Shown here piece after piece: positions 1-12,100 of a stretch of DNA of 64,000 bases. The stretch's first letter is position 1, and the number at the start of each line of letters is the position of its first letter. This DNA is from Adiantum capillus-veneris (taxonomy: Eukaryota > Streptophyta > Polypodiopsida > Polypodiales > Pteridaceae), in contig CM043959.1 of assembly GCA_014529385.2 (NCBI GenBank), positions 85,045,029 through 85,109,028 on the forward strand. Direction: 5' to 3'. A model generated the notes under the pieces. That model saw only the letters and a program-made list of their open reading frames with translations. It was not told the origin of the DNA and made no database searches. Made by a program: the position numbers and the translations under genes.

Positions 1-147
1 TCTGCAAAGAGTGTCATTTCTTACAATCTTACTCTTTACTTTTGCATTTTAGATTAGATGTTTTGTAAGGTGTTTTTTGAAATGAACCAGGCAGTGACAC
101 GTGGATGCCTTCTCCTTCCAGGGAAATTTTAAGCTGCATTAAGCTGC
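1..147 (+). repeat. Copy 1 of a ~150-bp dispersed repeat
   Basis: This stretch recurs at 2,367-2,943 in the same orientation. Shared landmarks are TACAATCTTA, GATTAGATGTTTTGTA, GAACCAGG and a GACACGTGG box, followed by a region ending TTAAGCTGCATTA. The copy may be cut by the window edge. The CACGTG core matches a plant G-box, but promoter function is only inferred. Confidence 0.7.
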
Positions 148-208
148 TTCTATCCTTGTACGTATGTATAGATGAATGTATACATATATATCTATATGTA
201 CTCATAGT

Positions 209-241
<33 letters not shown>

Positions 242-422
242 GATAGATAGATATATGTTTGAAGTCAATATTTGTCACATAGGTCTTGACGCATCATGAT
301 ATGTTGCAATTATGTCTATATGTACACATAGCACACGTGTACACACACACACACATGTATATATACGTATATATATATATACACATATGTATCTATATGT
401 ACACATAGTACACACACCCACA

Positions 423-466
<44 letters not shown>
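209..466. repeat. CA and TA microsatellites
   Basis: An AC tract begins at 209 and passes into TA/GATA repeats by 256. A second AC tract lies near 340-353, and a pure TA tract of about 43 bases runs from 424 to 466. Apparent open frames here are low-complexity translations, not genes. Confidence 0.95.
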
Positions 467-469
<3 letters not shown>

Positions 470-696
470 GTATATATACTTAAAGGAAAGATTTGTCACA
501 TAGGTCCTAAGACATCTTGCTATTGTTCCAATACAGTAGCTATGATATTCAAAGTTTCTATGCTTCCCTCATCCCCTCCCCCCCGAACCCTGTAGTTCAA
601 GTGGCAATCCCAGGTGGACATTTAAAAAGGAGAAGCGAACTCCTTTTTCTCTCTTGTTTTTTTGAAAAGAAAAGTATAGATGGCTATGATTGGTCT

Positions 697-1084
<388 letters not shown>

Positions 1085-1264
1085 CCCCATAGATATTCAA
1101 TTTTGTTGAAAACTTGTCTTGTAACTTTTAAAGTCACTTTAGATTGTTCCTACACGTGAACATTTTGATTTGTCTTCCTCTCTCCTCTTGCATCATTTGT
1201 TGGACTTTGCATTTCAACTCATTAAATACGACACTAAAAAATTGTCCTCTCTCTCTCTCTATGA

Positions 1265-1580
1265 TTTTTAATTGGCACCCTTGCATGCCAAAATTAAAAG
1301 AATTTATAGATTTTTAAGCATGGCCCACATGTTAACTCATAAAAATATATATATATAATCAAGAATTGGTAAAAGGTCCATTAAATGGAAATCTATATAT
1401 CCATTTGGGGTATTCTCTCTTGTTGATTTTAGATTGGCACCCCGGCATGCCAAAATTTAAGGAAATTATAGATTTTTAAGCATAGCCCACATGTTAACTC
1501 TTAAAAATAAAATGAACAAAATATTTAAAAATTGGTAAAAGATCCATCAACTGGGAAATCTCTCTACCCATTTGGGGTGT
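1265..1580 (+). repeat. Tandem duplication of a ~160-bp unit
   Basis: Two adjacent direct copies share TTGGCACC, GCATGCCAAAATT, ATAGATTTTTAAGCAT, GCCCACATGTTAACTC, AATTGGTAAAAG and CCATTTGGGGT in the same order. They start near 1265 and near 1430. Differences are scattered substitutions plus a short TA expansion in the first copy. Confidence 0.85.
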
Positions 1581-1701
1581 TAATGTCAGGGTTGGTCTTT
1601 GTCGAGCATTTAATCCATTTTCTACAGGTGAAAAACTATAGCTATCCTTTAAAAAATACATTAATGCCAAAAAATAATATCTTGAAAATTTAGAAAGTGT
1701 C

Positions 1702-1716
1702 TGAGCTCAATGGTAA
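1702..1716 (+). other. tRNA-like A-box, possible SINE head
   Basis: TGAGCTCAATGGTAA resembles the internal A-box of RNA polymerase III promoters. No B-box follows before the long CT/CA tract, so this may be the head of a tRNA-derived SINE split or degraded by microsatellite expansion. A chance match is possible. Confidence 0.3.
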
Positions 1717-1778
1717 AATCTTTCTTTCTCTCTCTCTCCCTCATAAATATACATGTGTATGCATACATACAATGTGAT

Positions 1779-1780
<2 letters not shown>

Positions 1781-1867
<87 letters not shown>

Positions 1868-1925
1868 CACACACACAGACACACACACACGTAAGCAATT
1901 TGGTGCTCTCTCTCTCTCTCTCTCA

Positions 1926-1957
<32 letters not shown>
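1781..1957. repeat. CT/AC compound microsatellite
   Basis: A CT run from 1781 to about 1832 passes directly into AC repeats to about 1890. After a short unique bridge, a second CT-to-AC block runs from about 1906 to 1957. The repeated order CT then AC suggests duplication of the whole compound tract. Confidence 0.95.
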
Positions 1958-1958
<1 letters not shown>

Positions 1959-2366
1959 TCATGGTGAATAATGTGGATAACGACCCCTACATTTGCATGT
2001 CATGCATGTCCTCAAAGCGAGACTGCCCCAAGTCGACGTTAGAGGTGCCTTTTTCTTTTTCTCAAGCTCTTTAAAGAAACACATACTTCCAGAACTTTCT
2101 AAAACATATCAATATTGGTCTTGAGAAAAGCCCCTTGAAAAGATAAAACCAAATACATCTTCAAAAATCACATTTTTATTATACAAAAAAATCTTTAAAA
2201 TTCTTTTTTTGTTGCATCTTCAAAAAGTAAATTCACATTAAGTAACAAAACCTCCACTAAAGTTATCCCTTTTTGTTATGTGGAATCAAACTTAAACATT
2301 TATTTTATGTAGAGTAGAAAGTCTTTTGAATTTACATTTGAAAAGGCTTATCAGTTCTTAAATTCT

Positions 2367-2943
2367 GCAAAGGCTGTCATTTTTTACAATCTTACCCTTA
2401 ACTTTCGCATCTTAGATTAGATGTTTTGTAAGGTGTTTTCTGAATGAACCAGGGAGTGACACGTGGACACCCTCTCCTTCTTGGAAAATTTTAAGCTACA
2501 TTATAAAGAGTATAGATGTTTACAAGGTTGGTTATCATTTCTTACAATCTTACCCTTAACTTTTGCATTTTGATTAGATGTTTGTAGGTTTTTCTTTAAA
2601 GTGAACGAGGGAGTGATAGATGAAACCCCTCTTCTTCCTTGAAAGTTTTAGGCTGCATTATATATAGTATAGTTGAAAAAGCTTCTCATTTCTTACATTT
2701 TGCAAAGGAATTTCTTACATTCAGCAAAAGCTAAGGCTGTCATTTCTTACAATCTTACACTTCACTTTTGCATTTTATATTAGATATTTATAAGATTGAC
2801 TATAATTTCTTACAATCTTACCCTTAACGTTTGCATTTTAGATTAGATGTTTTGTAGGTTTTTGTTTAAGTGAACCAGGGAGTGACACATAGAAGCCGTC
2901 TCCTTCCTTGAAAATCTTAAGTTGCATTATATATAGTATAGAT
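2367..2943 (+). repeat. Tandem copies of the ~150-bp repeat
   Basis: At least three full copies and one partial copy of the repeat at 1-147 follow each other. The landmark TACAATCTTA occurs at 2385, 2543, 2748 and 2811. Most units end in a TATATATAGTATAG-like segment, so they resemble short promoter-like modules. I see no coding sequence here. Confidence 0.8.
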
Positions 2944-3560
2944 GAGTGCTCACTATCTTATTTCAACCAATCAACATTTTTTGCCTATCAAAAAATGCTT
3001 GAAAATACAACTCAGCTTTTTTTATATTTTAGTCAGCCAAGAGAGAAGGGACCTGTATAGCCTTTGCCCGTTGGGCGGGCCAAAACATGTTGTCTACATA
3101 ACGAAGAGTCTTGATAAATTTAAATTTCATTTACGACATACTATGCATATGTTTTCACAATTAAAATGTGAGATCTCTTTTGCACTGAAAGCTCTATCCA
3201 AGTGAGCTTTGATTAAAACATTGAGAGGCCTCTTGTATCTTTTTATTTATTTTATAGCAAAACTCACAATTGTTAGTGAATTATATTGATTATCTTAAAA
3301 AAATTACAAGAACTTGCCATGCTCGTGGTGACGAGCCATGACACCATCTAGAGACCAAACTTACATCTTGTATCTTAAAAATGCTAGCTAAGTAGGCTCT
3401 TCCATAACAAGGTGAGGAGACACAAAGGCTTTACTAGGTTAAGGAGGGGATGGGAGTTATGGAAATTAAGTTTCAATTAGTGCTTATGGTCACATCCTAT
3501 TTTGTTGTGTTTTAATATAAAACAATATTATCCATTGTACATACATAAGCAAAAATGGTT
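2944..3560. other. Anonymous A/T-rich stretch
   Basis: I see no recognisable gene, element end or repeat here. A plus-strand open frame of 87 codons starts at 2942, at the edge of the preceding repeat, and has no familiar motif. Confidence 0.5.
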
Positions 3561-3815
3561 TATATATTAGAAACGGTCCCACTTAACTAGGATGAAAGGT
3601 GCACATTGCACATTATCATTTGAAAGGACTCACTTAAATAATTAGGTGAAAGGTGCACATTGCACATCATCATTAAAAACAAAATAAAATAAAAATAAAA
3701 CAAAATAAAAACATACGCTATATTATCCATTAAACATGCATAGTCATGATTGGTTATATATATTAGGAAAGGCTCCACTTAAATAATGAGGTGAAAGGTG
3801 CACATTGCACGTTAT
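3560..3815 (+). repeat. Three imperfect direct repeats with GGTGCACATTGCAC
   Basis: The block GAAAGGTGCACATTGCAC occurs near 3594, 3650 and 3792, each time preceded by a CCACTTAA/CTCACTTAA segment. Between copies two and three lies an A-rich AAAATAAAA stretch. This is a minor local repeat with no coding potential. Confidence 0.75.
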
Positions 3816-4779
3816 AATTTGAAAACAAAACAGAATGAAAAGAGCTAAAGACATAAATATTAGGACCTCACTTGAACGTATGGATACATGCTACCCCTAG
3901 ATATGTGAGCAAGTTGGAGAGTCGTCATGTTTACTAATGATGTTATGGGTGTTGTGTATTTTGAGAATATGCCTCCAAGAATACTCTCTTCAAGTAGAAA
4001 TTGATCAAGATTGTCAAAGAGAATTGGCACAAACAAAGCTGATGTGTGCTAACTCTACCTTCTTAGAGTAGTAAGTTAGGGCCACATTGATGGAAGAAGT
4101 AGTTGGAAGCCCAATATATCATGCGTAGAGCGCCATGCCTCCATGTATTGTCCATTTGATCACCCACTTCCTTATTCTTGCATACATACATGCACATGCA
4201 TATCTATGCCTATTGTAGTCTACTCATACAATAGCAACTTCTTGGAAAGTGGCATGTCCCCTCCTCCCCCCCCTCTCTCTCTTTCTCTCCCTCTCTCTCT
4301 CTCTCTAAAATAATGATCTTTTTTACCTTCCATTGTTGCCTTCAAGGAAAGGCCTTGCAATTTCATCACCTGTTTTAGTATACTAGTCCCACTCTAAGTT
4401 GCATTGTATGTTATATGGTGTACGTATAATATGATTTAAATGGACATATTATATGAAACCTATCTATATTTGGTCGTGTTATACGGTGCCACATCAGGCA
4501 AAACATCGTATCGTATAATTTCTTAGAGTTTTGATCAAAATATAGCTATATATATACCGTGGAAACGAACTGTTTTTCCTCATTCTTTTGATTTCTCTTC
4601 CCCCTTTTCTCATCTATAGGTAAGCTCTACAACATCAAAAAAAACAAACAAACCATTTTGAATCTAGCTATATAGTTTTTTTAATAAGAATTTAGAGTTT
4701 AAGATAAAAAATTGAATTAGTTAAATGTAGTTTTTTGAAAGGCTTTGGAGTTTTGAGTTTAGTTTTTATCTGCTCTGTG
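3816..4779. other. Anonymous stretch with CT-rich patch
   Basis: I see no gene in this interval. It holds a C/CT-rich patch near 4261-4305 and otherwise A/T-rich unique sequence. Confidence 0.5.
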
Positions 4780-5275
4780 TGAAGTATATCTTACATTGGG
4801 AGGTAAATTAAGTAAAGTAGTTTAGTGATTACTTGCCTAGTGTAGAGGAAACTCACACTTGGAAGCGATTTAAGTTAGTTAAAGTTAGCAATTATTTGCT
4901 TTGTGTTGAACTATGTTTACACTTAGATAGTTAAAGTTAGAAGTTACTTGTTGTGTGTTGAACTATGTTCACACCTAGAACTAACTTAGGTTAGATTTAT
5001 CTAGTGATGGTTTGTCACGTGTAGAGTAATACTCACACTACAAACAATTTAGGTGGATTAAATAATAATCTTTTGCTTTGTGTAGAGGTATTCTCACACC
5101 TAGAAGAGACTTAGATAAGTAGTGAATTTTGATTGCTTGCCATGTGTTGAGTTACACTCACACTTGGAGGTAATTCAGGTAGTTTTTTTATAGATATCTT
5201 GCTTTGTGTAGAGTTTACTCACACTTGGAAGTTATTGAGATAGATTACGTGATTTATATATCATGATTCAGGTAT
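4780..5275 (+). repeat. Minisatellite, ~60-70-bp degenerate unit
   Basis: About seven or eight imperfect units repeat the pattern TTGCTTTGTGTAGAG, then ACTCACACTTGGAAG, then an A/T-rich spacer with TTAGGTTAG-like sequence. Divergence is substantial. The array lies about 100 bases upstream of a degenerate tRNA-Met primer-binding site at 5380, so it may belong to a decayed LTR element, but no matching LTR pair is visible. Confidence 0.75.
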
Positions 5276-5379
5276 AGAGTGAAAGCTCACATTTGTTTTT
5301 TTTTTTTTTTGTATTTATAATTTAAAGAGGTTGAAAATTTATGTTATTTTTAAAACGTTGACGAGTAAAGTAATATAAA

Positions 5380-5391
5380 TAGTATTAGAGC
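5380..5391 (+). other. Degenerate tRNA-Met primer-binding site
   Basis: TAGTATTAGAGC differs from the canonical plant primer-binding site TGGTATCAGAGC only by one G-to-A and one C-to-T change, both expected from decay of methylated cytosine. The following 0.5 kb contains broken coding-like sequence that I could not assign. Without a recognisable LTR pair this remains suggestive. Confidence 0.4.
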
Positions 5392-5995
5392 TCGATTTTA
5401 GATGTGTATCTAGTAACTAGTCCTGTTTGAGTTTGCAAATCTTAAGAAGATGGTGAAAGGATATCAGTGGAACTACATAGATAAATTGGTTGCTAGAAAG
5501 ACTACATCAAAGTTGAGGTGTAAGACCTCCGGGGCCATAATTTTAGTGGAAATGATCACAGGATAAAAGAACATGTGTTCAAAATTCTTGGAAACGTGAC
5601 AGCTTGCAACCCCCCCCCCAAAAGGTATTGAAGCAAAATTTCTCGAGTGGGCGCTCAGGGCAAAGAGAGTATATCTTGAGGGCAAAACAAAGGGAGCTCC
5701 CAAAATGATGGCTCCATCTATGGCTAGCAACATGGAGATGACACTGGAGAAGGAACTGTTATATAGTTCCACATGTGTGTTGAAACTCACTGATTGCATG
5801 CTTGCTTCCGTCATGATGACATGCCTGAATCCACTGCTCAAGGTGACCTCCATTCCAAATCTTGAAGATCAACATAGGCCTTTTTTTATAACAAACAAGA
5901 GCACGTGGAAATATCATGTCATGATGCTGAACAGTAGTAGCAGCTGCTTACTCTAGGGAAATCTGTAATGTTGGCTTGCTTCCTATCTGGTCCTT

Positions 5996-6611
5996 TTAGA
6001 TCTTTGCTGCATAGATAGTATCTTTGAAGAGAGGATGGGCCACTGAAATTTGTTTCACAGTTGCAGAATGTCCTTCACCTAATTGGGGTGCTTGCAAGTG
6101 AAAGATAGAATGTTCCCCAAGTAAGTGTAGGATAGGAGGACATGTAGTATCATCCAGGTGTACAGCTAAGGTCTCAGCACCTGAAGAAGGAGGCACATCC
6201 TCTTCTATCCTAGGGCGTTTGGAAAAGCCTTGGGCCTTATCCTGGCTCTTCAATTCTGAATGTAGCTGTGCCACAAGCTGCATTCTCTCTTTGATTTTAG
6301 GTTTGGCTTTGGTTTTTGGATGAATCATACTCTCAAAGCTTCTAGTGACCTTGCCTAATAATTGCTTTACTGTGTTATGCATTACTCCATTAGTGCGCAG
6401 AGCTGGGTCAAATGACACAAGGAATGCAATGCACAATTTCAGCCAAACACCGTTCCACAAGTTCAATTATAAAATCATCAAACTTTGCCTGAAGTAGATT
6501 AAATGCCCGACGCAAATGATCGTCTAAAGCTCCATAAAGAGACAAAACTAGAGCATCACAAATCATTTTGTGATGCTGATGCGTTAATTTGGTCTCTACC
6601 ATGACTGAAGC
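5996..6611 (-). pseudogene. Exon-like fragment of an unidentified gene
   Basis: The minus strand carries coding-like sequence that begins immediately after a good plant splice acceptor (pyrimidine-rich, then TTTTCAG, with the exon starting at 6611). The first frame, about 65 codons, is amphipathic and contains the motif DDHLRRAFNLLQAKFDDFI. It continues after a one-base frame change near 6,420 into about 140 codons with a basic patch (KTKAKPKIKERMQ) and a possible nuclear-localisation-like segment (SKRPRIEED), ending at a stop near 5,996. The amino-acid composition is that of a real protein, not low complexity. I do not recognise the family. No neighbouring exons are visible because microsatellites lie upstream. 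A captured or truncated gene piece is most likely. Confidence 0.4.
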
Positions 6612-6666
6612 CTGAAAATACATCAAGAAAATTTAAGTAAGACAAATCTAGAACAGATATAGATCT

Positions 6667-6809
<143 letters not shown>

Positions 6810-7452
6810 TATGGAGAGGAGAAGAGAGCTTGTAGATTGGGTGTATATAACTCTTTTGAGCATTATATATATTTATAGTACATATTTGTATATACTTCCA
6901 TATGTGAGTGTGTAGATATGTATTCATGTATATATGTATTTATGCAAGTGTCTGTGTGCATGCATGTATGTTGGCACTAAGTAAGGAAGCATAACACCCA
7001 ATTGTTGAACACTTCCTTTGTGGTATAGTCCCTTTTAAATCATGGTAGTGTGGTCCTTGATCCACTCATGTATAAATTATCACAACGTACCCTTGATTTT
7101 ACCACGATTGAGATTATATGAATATCTAAAGAGGTGCCACTGCTATTGACACTACTAGCCCCTACTTATATCTAATAGTATATATGTATACTCATATGTA
7201 TATACATACCTATGTGACCGTGTGTATATATATGCTTGTATATACGTAACTATGTGAGTGTGTGTGTGTGCATGTATGTAAGTAGATGTTTTTGTGTGTG
7301 TGTGTGTGTGTGTGTGTGATAGAGCTTGTGTGTATACACTTAATATACCTCTCTTTGTAGAATAGGTGACTAGCTGTAGAAAGAGAAGTAGTAGATAGGT
7401 GGATAAAAATCCGTCTACCTCTCTCTCTCCTGGTAATTTTCACCTAGTCTAC

Positions 7453-7484
<32 letters not shown>

Positions 7485-7700
7485 ACCTTGACTAGGTAGA
7501 GAAATAGAGGTGTGTAGATCAAGTGAAGCATGTGCACTATAACACGTGCATTAGTAGTCACGGATATACATCCATGACTATTACCATGCATATTGCTGCT
7601 GTGAAATGGCTGCAAAGGCCTTTGCCGCGGCTATTACCGCTCATGCAATCTTTTCTCTTTCTATTTTCCTTTGTTAATCCATGAAAATGTTGACGGTTTT
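6810..7700. other. Anonymous low-complexity stretch
   Basis: TATG/TGTA-rich sequence, a GT run near 7291-7318 and a CT run at about 7457-7484. I see no supported gene or element end. Confidence 0.6.
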
Positions 7701-7717
7701 GGACTTGGCCTCTTATA

Positions 7718-8092
7718 ATGCCAACTAAACTTTTTCTTCCCTTGGATGACTTGCCCCATAGCCTTCCATTTGTCGTTTCTAGAGGTTACCATGTTAGAAT
7801 TACCTATGATGATAAGTGGGCTAGGAAGATCATAGATTTTGAACCAAGTGGCACTCCTTCCGGACATGGATTTAGATGCATAAATTCAATGCAGTGTGTG
7901 ATTGAAAGGTTCTTTAGGTGTGACAACAAATTAGTGACCATACTGCACATTGGTGATCAAATGCTCACGGTTGAGGGCAATTCCCAAGAGAGCTTCCTCT
8001 TCCATGCAAAATGGCTAGAGCTTCTGAGTCCTACCAATCCTTTGGAGGTTGAAGTCCAAAATGTGTCCTTTGACTTTAATTTCACGCTATAG
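7718..8092 (+). CDS. Unidentified ORF, 124 codons
   Basis: An uninterrupted frame with normal amino-acid composition, for example the segments GYHVRITYDDKWARKIIDF and ESFLFHAKWLELL. I recognise no domain. A decayed LINE-type ORF1 lies downstream on the opposite strand, and the rest of the area is mobile-element debris. No splice sites, promoter or polyadenylation signal stand out. It may be a fragment of a host gene or of an element protein, or a chance frame. Confidence 0.3.
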   Translation: MPTKLFLPLDDLPHSLPFVVSRGYHVRITYDDKWARKIIDFEPSGTPSGHGFRCINSMQCVIERFFRCDNKLVTILHIGDQMLTVEGNSQESFLFHAKWLELLSPTNPLEVEVQNVSFDFNFTL

Positions 8093-8359
8093 CCAGATAA
8101 AGTTAAGATGAACCAGAAGATTAGTTAGCCAATTTTTAATGTTTACATCCCTTATTGGGTCTATAAGACCTTTGTAATTAAGTGAACGACATAGATTGAG
8201 TGATGCATTTTTTTTAAATTTTGGAGGGGTTCACTGAAGAAACTAAATCTTTGTTAGGGCCAGTCGACTTCTCCTTCTTCGTATTTGCTTTACTAAATTG
8301 AAGGGGGAGAGTTTTGTCTTCAGCGTGTCTTATAAGGATGTCAATTGCATTCAGAGGTG

Positions 8360-9480
8360 ATTAGGAAATCTTATCTACTTCCTCCTTATCATGCTCTTGA
8401 GGCTCCTTAGTGAATTCATCACTAGTAAAGCTATCAGAATTTAGGTGTCTTGTCGTTTAGAGGGTGGTGAGTTAACGTGAGTGGTAGTGACATATTGCTC
8501 CCCTTCATCCGAGGCATCAGAATCAAAAGATGACCCCCTAGCTTTTTTTGAAGGACCGGTTGGAGGTACCAAGGATCCATGGGTAGCTGGAGGTTTGGAT
8601 GGTCTAAGTTAGGTGGTTCACTAACTTTCTAAACTTCATGAGAGGTTGTGAAGTGGAGCATCACCAACCTCATCATCCACTCTCGCTATTGTAGAAGGGT
8701 CAAAAACTTCATCAAGTAGAGCTCCAAACCTATTGATATATCTGGTTTTATTATTTCTAGGAGAAGGTATGTTTCTTAAATTTCCTCTTTTGATCGCCTA
8801 TTGAAAGCCATGATTATTATCTTTCGCTTCTTTTCTTTATCTGAATCCTTTTGAACCTTGTTCACCAAATTTGGGCAATCTTGTATGAGGGTCTCTGGCT
8901 AAGGCAATGCAAAAATGCATTAGGTAAATTCCTATAGAAAAGTTTCTGAGCATGATAAATCTACCACCCCAGTCGGCCCTTTGAAGGGATAGCGTACTTA
9001 AGAGGAGAATCAGTATCCAACTCAATAACAAAATGAGGATCCCATTTGGGGTTGATTCCATTAGAAGGTTTTTGACCCAAGACTTTACCAACTTGAGTTC
9101 TTACCTATTTCAGCTAAGGAAAGAACTCTATAGAAAAAATCCAGAAAATCAATACAAATAGGCACCTTTGAGGGATTCTTTCCCTTAGGGTCAAAACCCT
9201 TATACCATTTGGAAACATACAAAGAAGTGTTCGTGATGAGTCATTGACCTCTCCTAATGACTTGCATTTCTCTGACAGCATCATCAAAGAATAAAAAATA
9301 GTAGTTATTAGGCGGATGTTGAACTTGAGAAAGGGAATAAGTTTTTTCCCTCCCACTCTTGTCATTTCCAAGAGGACTACCCACTTTTTCATTCCTAAGA
9401 AATCCTCCTTTTTCCTAAAGTGGTTGGGCCCTTGTTCCTATTGGCGTTTATCCTCAGTGAAATGGAGGCTATCTTTAACA
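8360..9480 (-). pseudogene. LINE-type ORF1 (DUF4283-like, CCHC knuckle), decayed
   Basis: Read on the minus strand across several frames, the sequence resembles the DUF4283-type RNA-binding ORF1 protein of plant LINEs. It shows FFDDAVREMQVI, then KWYKGFDPKG and KVPICIDFLDF, then PKWDPHFVIELDTDSPLKYA near 9,000. A degenerate CCHC knuckle (residues like LPNA-x-HCLSQ...IQDCPN) lies near 8,890-8,930, and an acidic, Ser/Asp-rich tail reaches about 8,360. At least three frameshifts and several stops break it. In intact elements this protein binds element RNA in the ribonucleoprotein particle. No ORF2 lies next to it, so only an ORF1 piece remains. Confidence 0.6.
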
Positions 9481-10170
9481 TTATCATCCAAATCCTCTTT
9501 TTGATGCATTTCAATATTATTTCATACATTGGAGATTAGGAAAAAATGACCATTATGCACAGGTAGTTGACCATTTACCTGAATGGGCCTCTAAAAAAGG
9601 AATATGTGATCTGAGAAGTTTTTGATAGGTGATAGGGATCTTATAGCTAGAGAGTTGAGAGGATCTGAGTGTTGAAGCTACTGCATACCTTAGATAACAT
9701 TGATTCCTAGAGAACTCTAGAGGGCATGTGCATAGGAAATTGGACCTTAAGAGGAGGGCCTTTGAGAATGCATTTGGCATCCTCGTCCTGGTTGGTGAGG
9801 GGGGTTTTGGTTAGGGAAACTTCCAAGGGGAGCGCAATGACACTGCAGAGGGTTCACCTAGATGGGAGTAGCATGAGAGGAGATCAACATGAGAGGATGA
9901 CAAGGAAAAAACAATACAAGAAAGGGAAAAGGGCAAGGACAAGTAGTGTTGCATGCCTCATGGGTGCAGCCTATTATGGAGATCAGTCCCTTGCCATCCC
10001 CGAACATACTCAATTGGAATGGCTCATTGGACACTATTTAGCTTTAAGTGTATTATTCAAAATGTGTTTGACTGGGGTGCCCAAAACACTCTATTGAGAT
10101 GTGTTTGTGACCAAGGCCTTATACAACTTATAGTGGAAGTATGCTAATAACACTGATTGTAGCGGAATTA
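9481..10170. other. Anonymous stretch
   Basis: Open frames exist here, including a plus-strand frame of 123 codons from 9,726, but none shows a recognisable domain. The lower part may be the N-terminal remnant of the minus-strand ORF1 described at 8,360-9,480. Confidence 0.4.
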
Positions 10171-10179
10171 AAATGGCAG

Positions 10180-10800
10180 TAGTGAGCATTTCATTAAGAA
10201 AATTACTAATCAAGGTAGAGAGGGAGTACTTGACTAAACATAGCAATATAACACGACACCTAGCTAGCTTGGCATGAACAATCCTTGTAAAAGAGAGAGA
10301 ATTAGAGAAATTGACAATGATTGAGGACCGTATTTACTTGGAGATTGTCCCCCCTCCAAAAGGCTTTCGTATTATATGTTCTCCCCTAAAAGAGAGACTT
10401 GGTACAATAACATTCTCTGTGTTCCTTGAGACCTTGTTCATGCCATGGAAACGGAAAGCTTCATGCACCAATATTATGCCCAAAACAAAAATTAAACTTA
10501 CTTGCAATAACTTAAACTTGACCCAGGCCTAATTCCCAAGACCTCAAACACCTTTAAAGGTGAAGAGAGTTGGCAGGGAGTGAGGAAAGTGAAGCGGAAG
10601 AAGATGTAACATATGAGAAAGAAGTAGTCTCCTTACCATAGATTACTCCCAGAGCTTAGCTTAGCATAGTAATAAACATGGTAGAGTAGATGAGCATGCC
10701 ATTGAAGCTTGACTCTTGCCTGGATTTGCATTCCATAGCCAAAAGATGTTGGTGTAGGCTCTCTACTGCTCAAGCTTGGAGAAGGAGATGGAGTTTTTGC
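10180..10800 (-). mobile_element. Solo LTR of a chromovirus family
   Basis: On the minus strand this region aligns along its length with the plus-strand LTR-like sequence at about 48,790-49,240. Shared blocks in order are CTACACCA, AATGCAAAT, TTACTATGCTA, ACTTCTTC, the segment GGTGTTTGAGGTCTTGGG, TTGGTGCATGAA, AAGTCTCTCTT and CCTTTTGGAGGGGGAC. No element body adjoins it, so it is best read as a solo LTR left by recombination, or as a fragment. Exact ends and target-site duplications were not resolved. Confidence 0.65.
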
Positions 10801-12100
10801 TCAACACATGAGTTGTGTGAGTATGTGGCTAAATATGGAAAAAAACATGAGAGCCCCCCTCTTGCCTTGGTCGCCCCCTCTCCCTCATATCTCATGCTTG
10901 CATCCTATTGGTCCACGCCATGGCCTAGCCAATCACTGGTGTGCAACATAAAAAGCAAGGGGTGCATCATTGTGATAAGTGTCCCCATTTCCCCTTTTGA
11001 GAGAGAGCTTAGCTTATTATTTAAATGAAGATAAACTTTGATTGGACCTCTAGGTCTAATGGCCAATAGGAACTAAGGTAGATTATGGGCCGCTTAATCC
11101 TCATTGGAACTCCTCGTAGATTGTCCAGTAGGAATTTAGGGGTCTTAATTTTTATTGGTCCTTTGTATAGGCATATTTTTTAAGTTCAATCATACCACTA
11201 GAAAAAGGGCTCGTCCCCTCCTTTGTAGGACTAGTTGTTGACTTTTGTGCTCAAGCACCTCAACCACTTAAAGTTGGCCAAAAACTTTACCTAAAGGTTC
11301 TAGTTCTAATAAGGACTTTTAAGACTAGCCTTTGATGGATTTAATTAAGCTTCAACTAAGGTCTTTTAAAGCTCGATTAGGTGCACATTGCTCCTTGGTA
11401 GACCTCTCTCCATTTGGACCCTGATTGAGATGAGCTTATCTCTCCTCTTGGTCCCCTGCTCAAAATGGGTCTAGCAACACTTATCGGTATGCTAACTCTT
11501 ATTCCCATTTATCTCCCCATATTAAATGATCAATTCAATATTATAAAATCATTTGGGATAGGTGTACATTAAATTTTATGACATTACCTCTCTCTTGAAA
11601 TCATCGGACTTCGTCCTTCACTACCATTATGAAAATCTCTAGTTGTTTACCACGATCTTTTACCGCATTTTGTAGAGAGAAGGTCCAAACTCAGCTAAAG
11701 TGAGAAGAGAGAGGAGGGCTCTATCATATCGTGTTTATTATCTCAATAATTTATCGCTCATATTATTGCGTCTATTTTTTAGGAGAAATATAGCACCCAA
11801 ACTTTCAAATTCTCTCTTAAACATCCCTCCCCCCTCTTCGCCAAATTTTGGTGTTTCCCTCCTCTCAGTAAAAATAAAAGAATATTGTATGAAATTTTCA
11901 AATTTAAAAAAGAAAAGAGAAAGAAAGAGAAAGAGGGGGGTGGGATAATAAGATTACACTTGGTTACAACTAAAATAATCATTGTCACTTGATTAACATA
12001 ATTGAGCATGTTTACAAAACTAGAGAGAGAAAGAGCGGGGAGAGAGAGATGAATGGATTACACGACAAAAAATCTTCATAACTTAAAGCATGCAAAATGT
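10801..12100. other. Anonymous stretch
   Basis: I find no gene. Pyrimidine-rich and purine-rich patches occur, for example A/G-rich sequence near 11,907-11,945. Part may be the outer end of the solo LTR. Confidence 0.5.

Noticed and set aside
9726-10147. Two overlapping plus-strand frames as host genes
   Set aside because: No recognisable domain, no splice or start context, and they lie between two mobile-element remnants.
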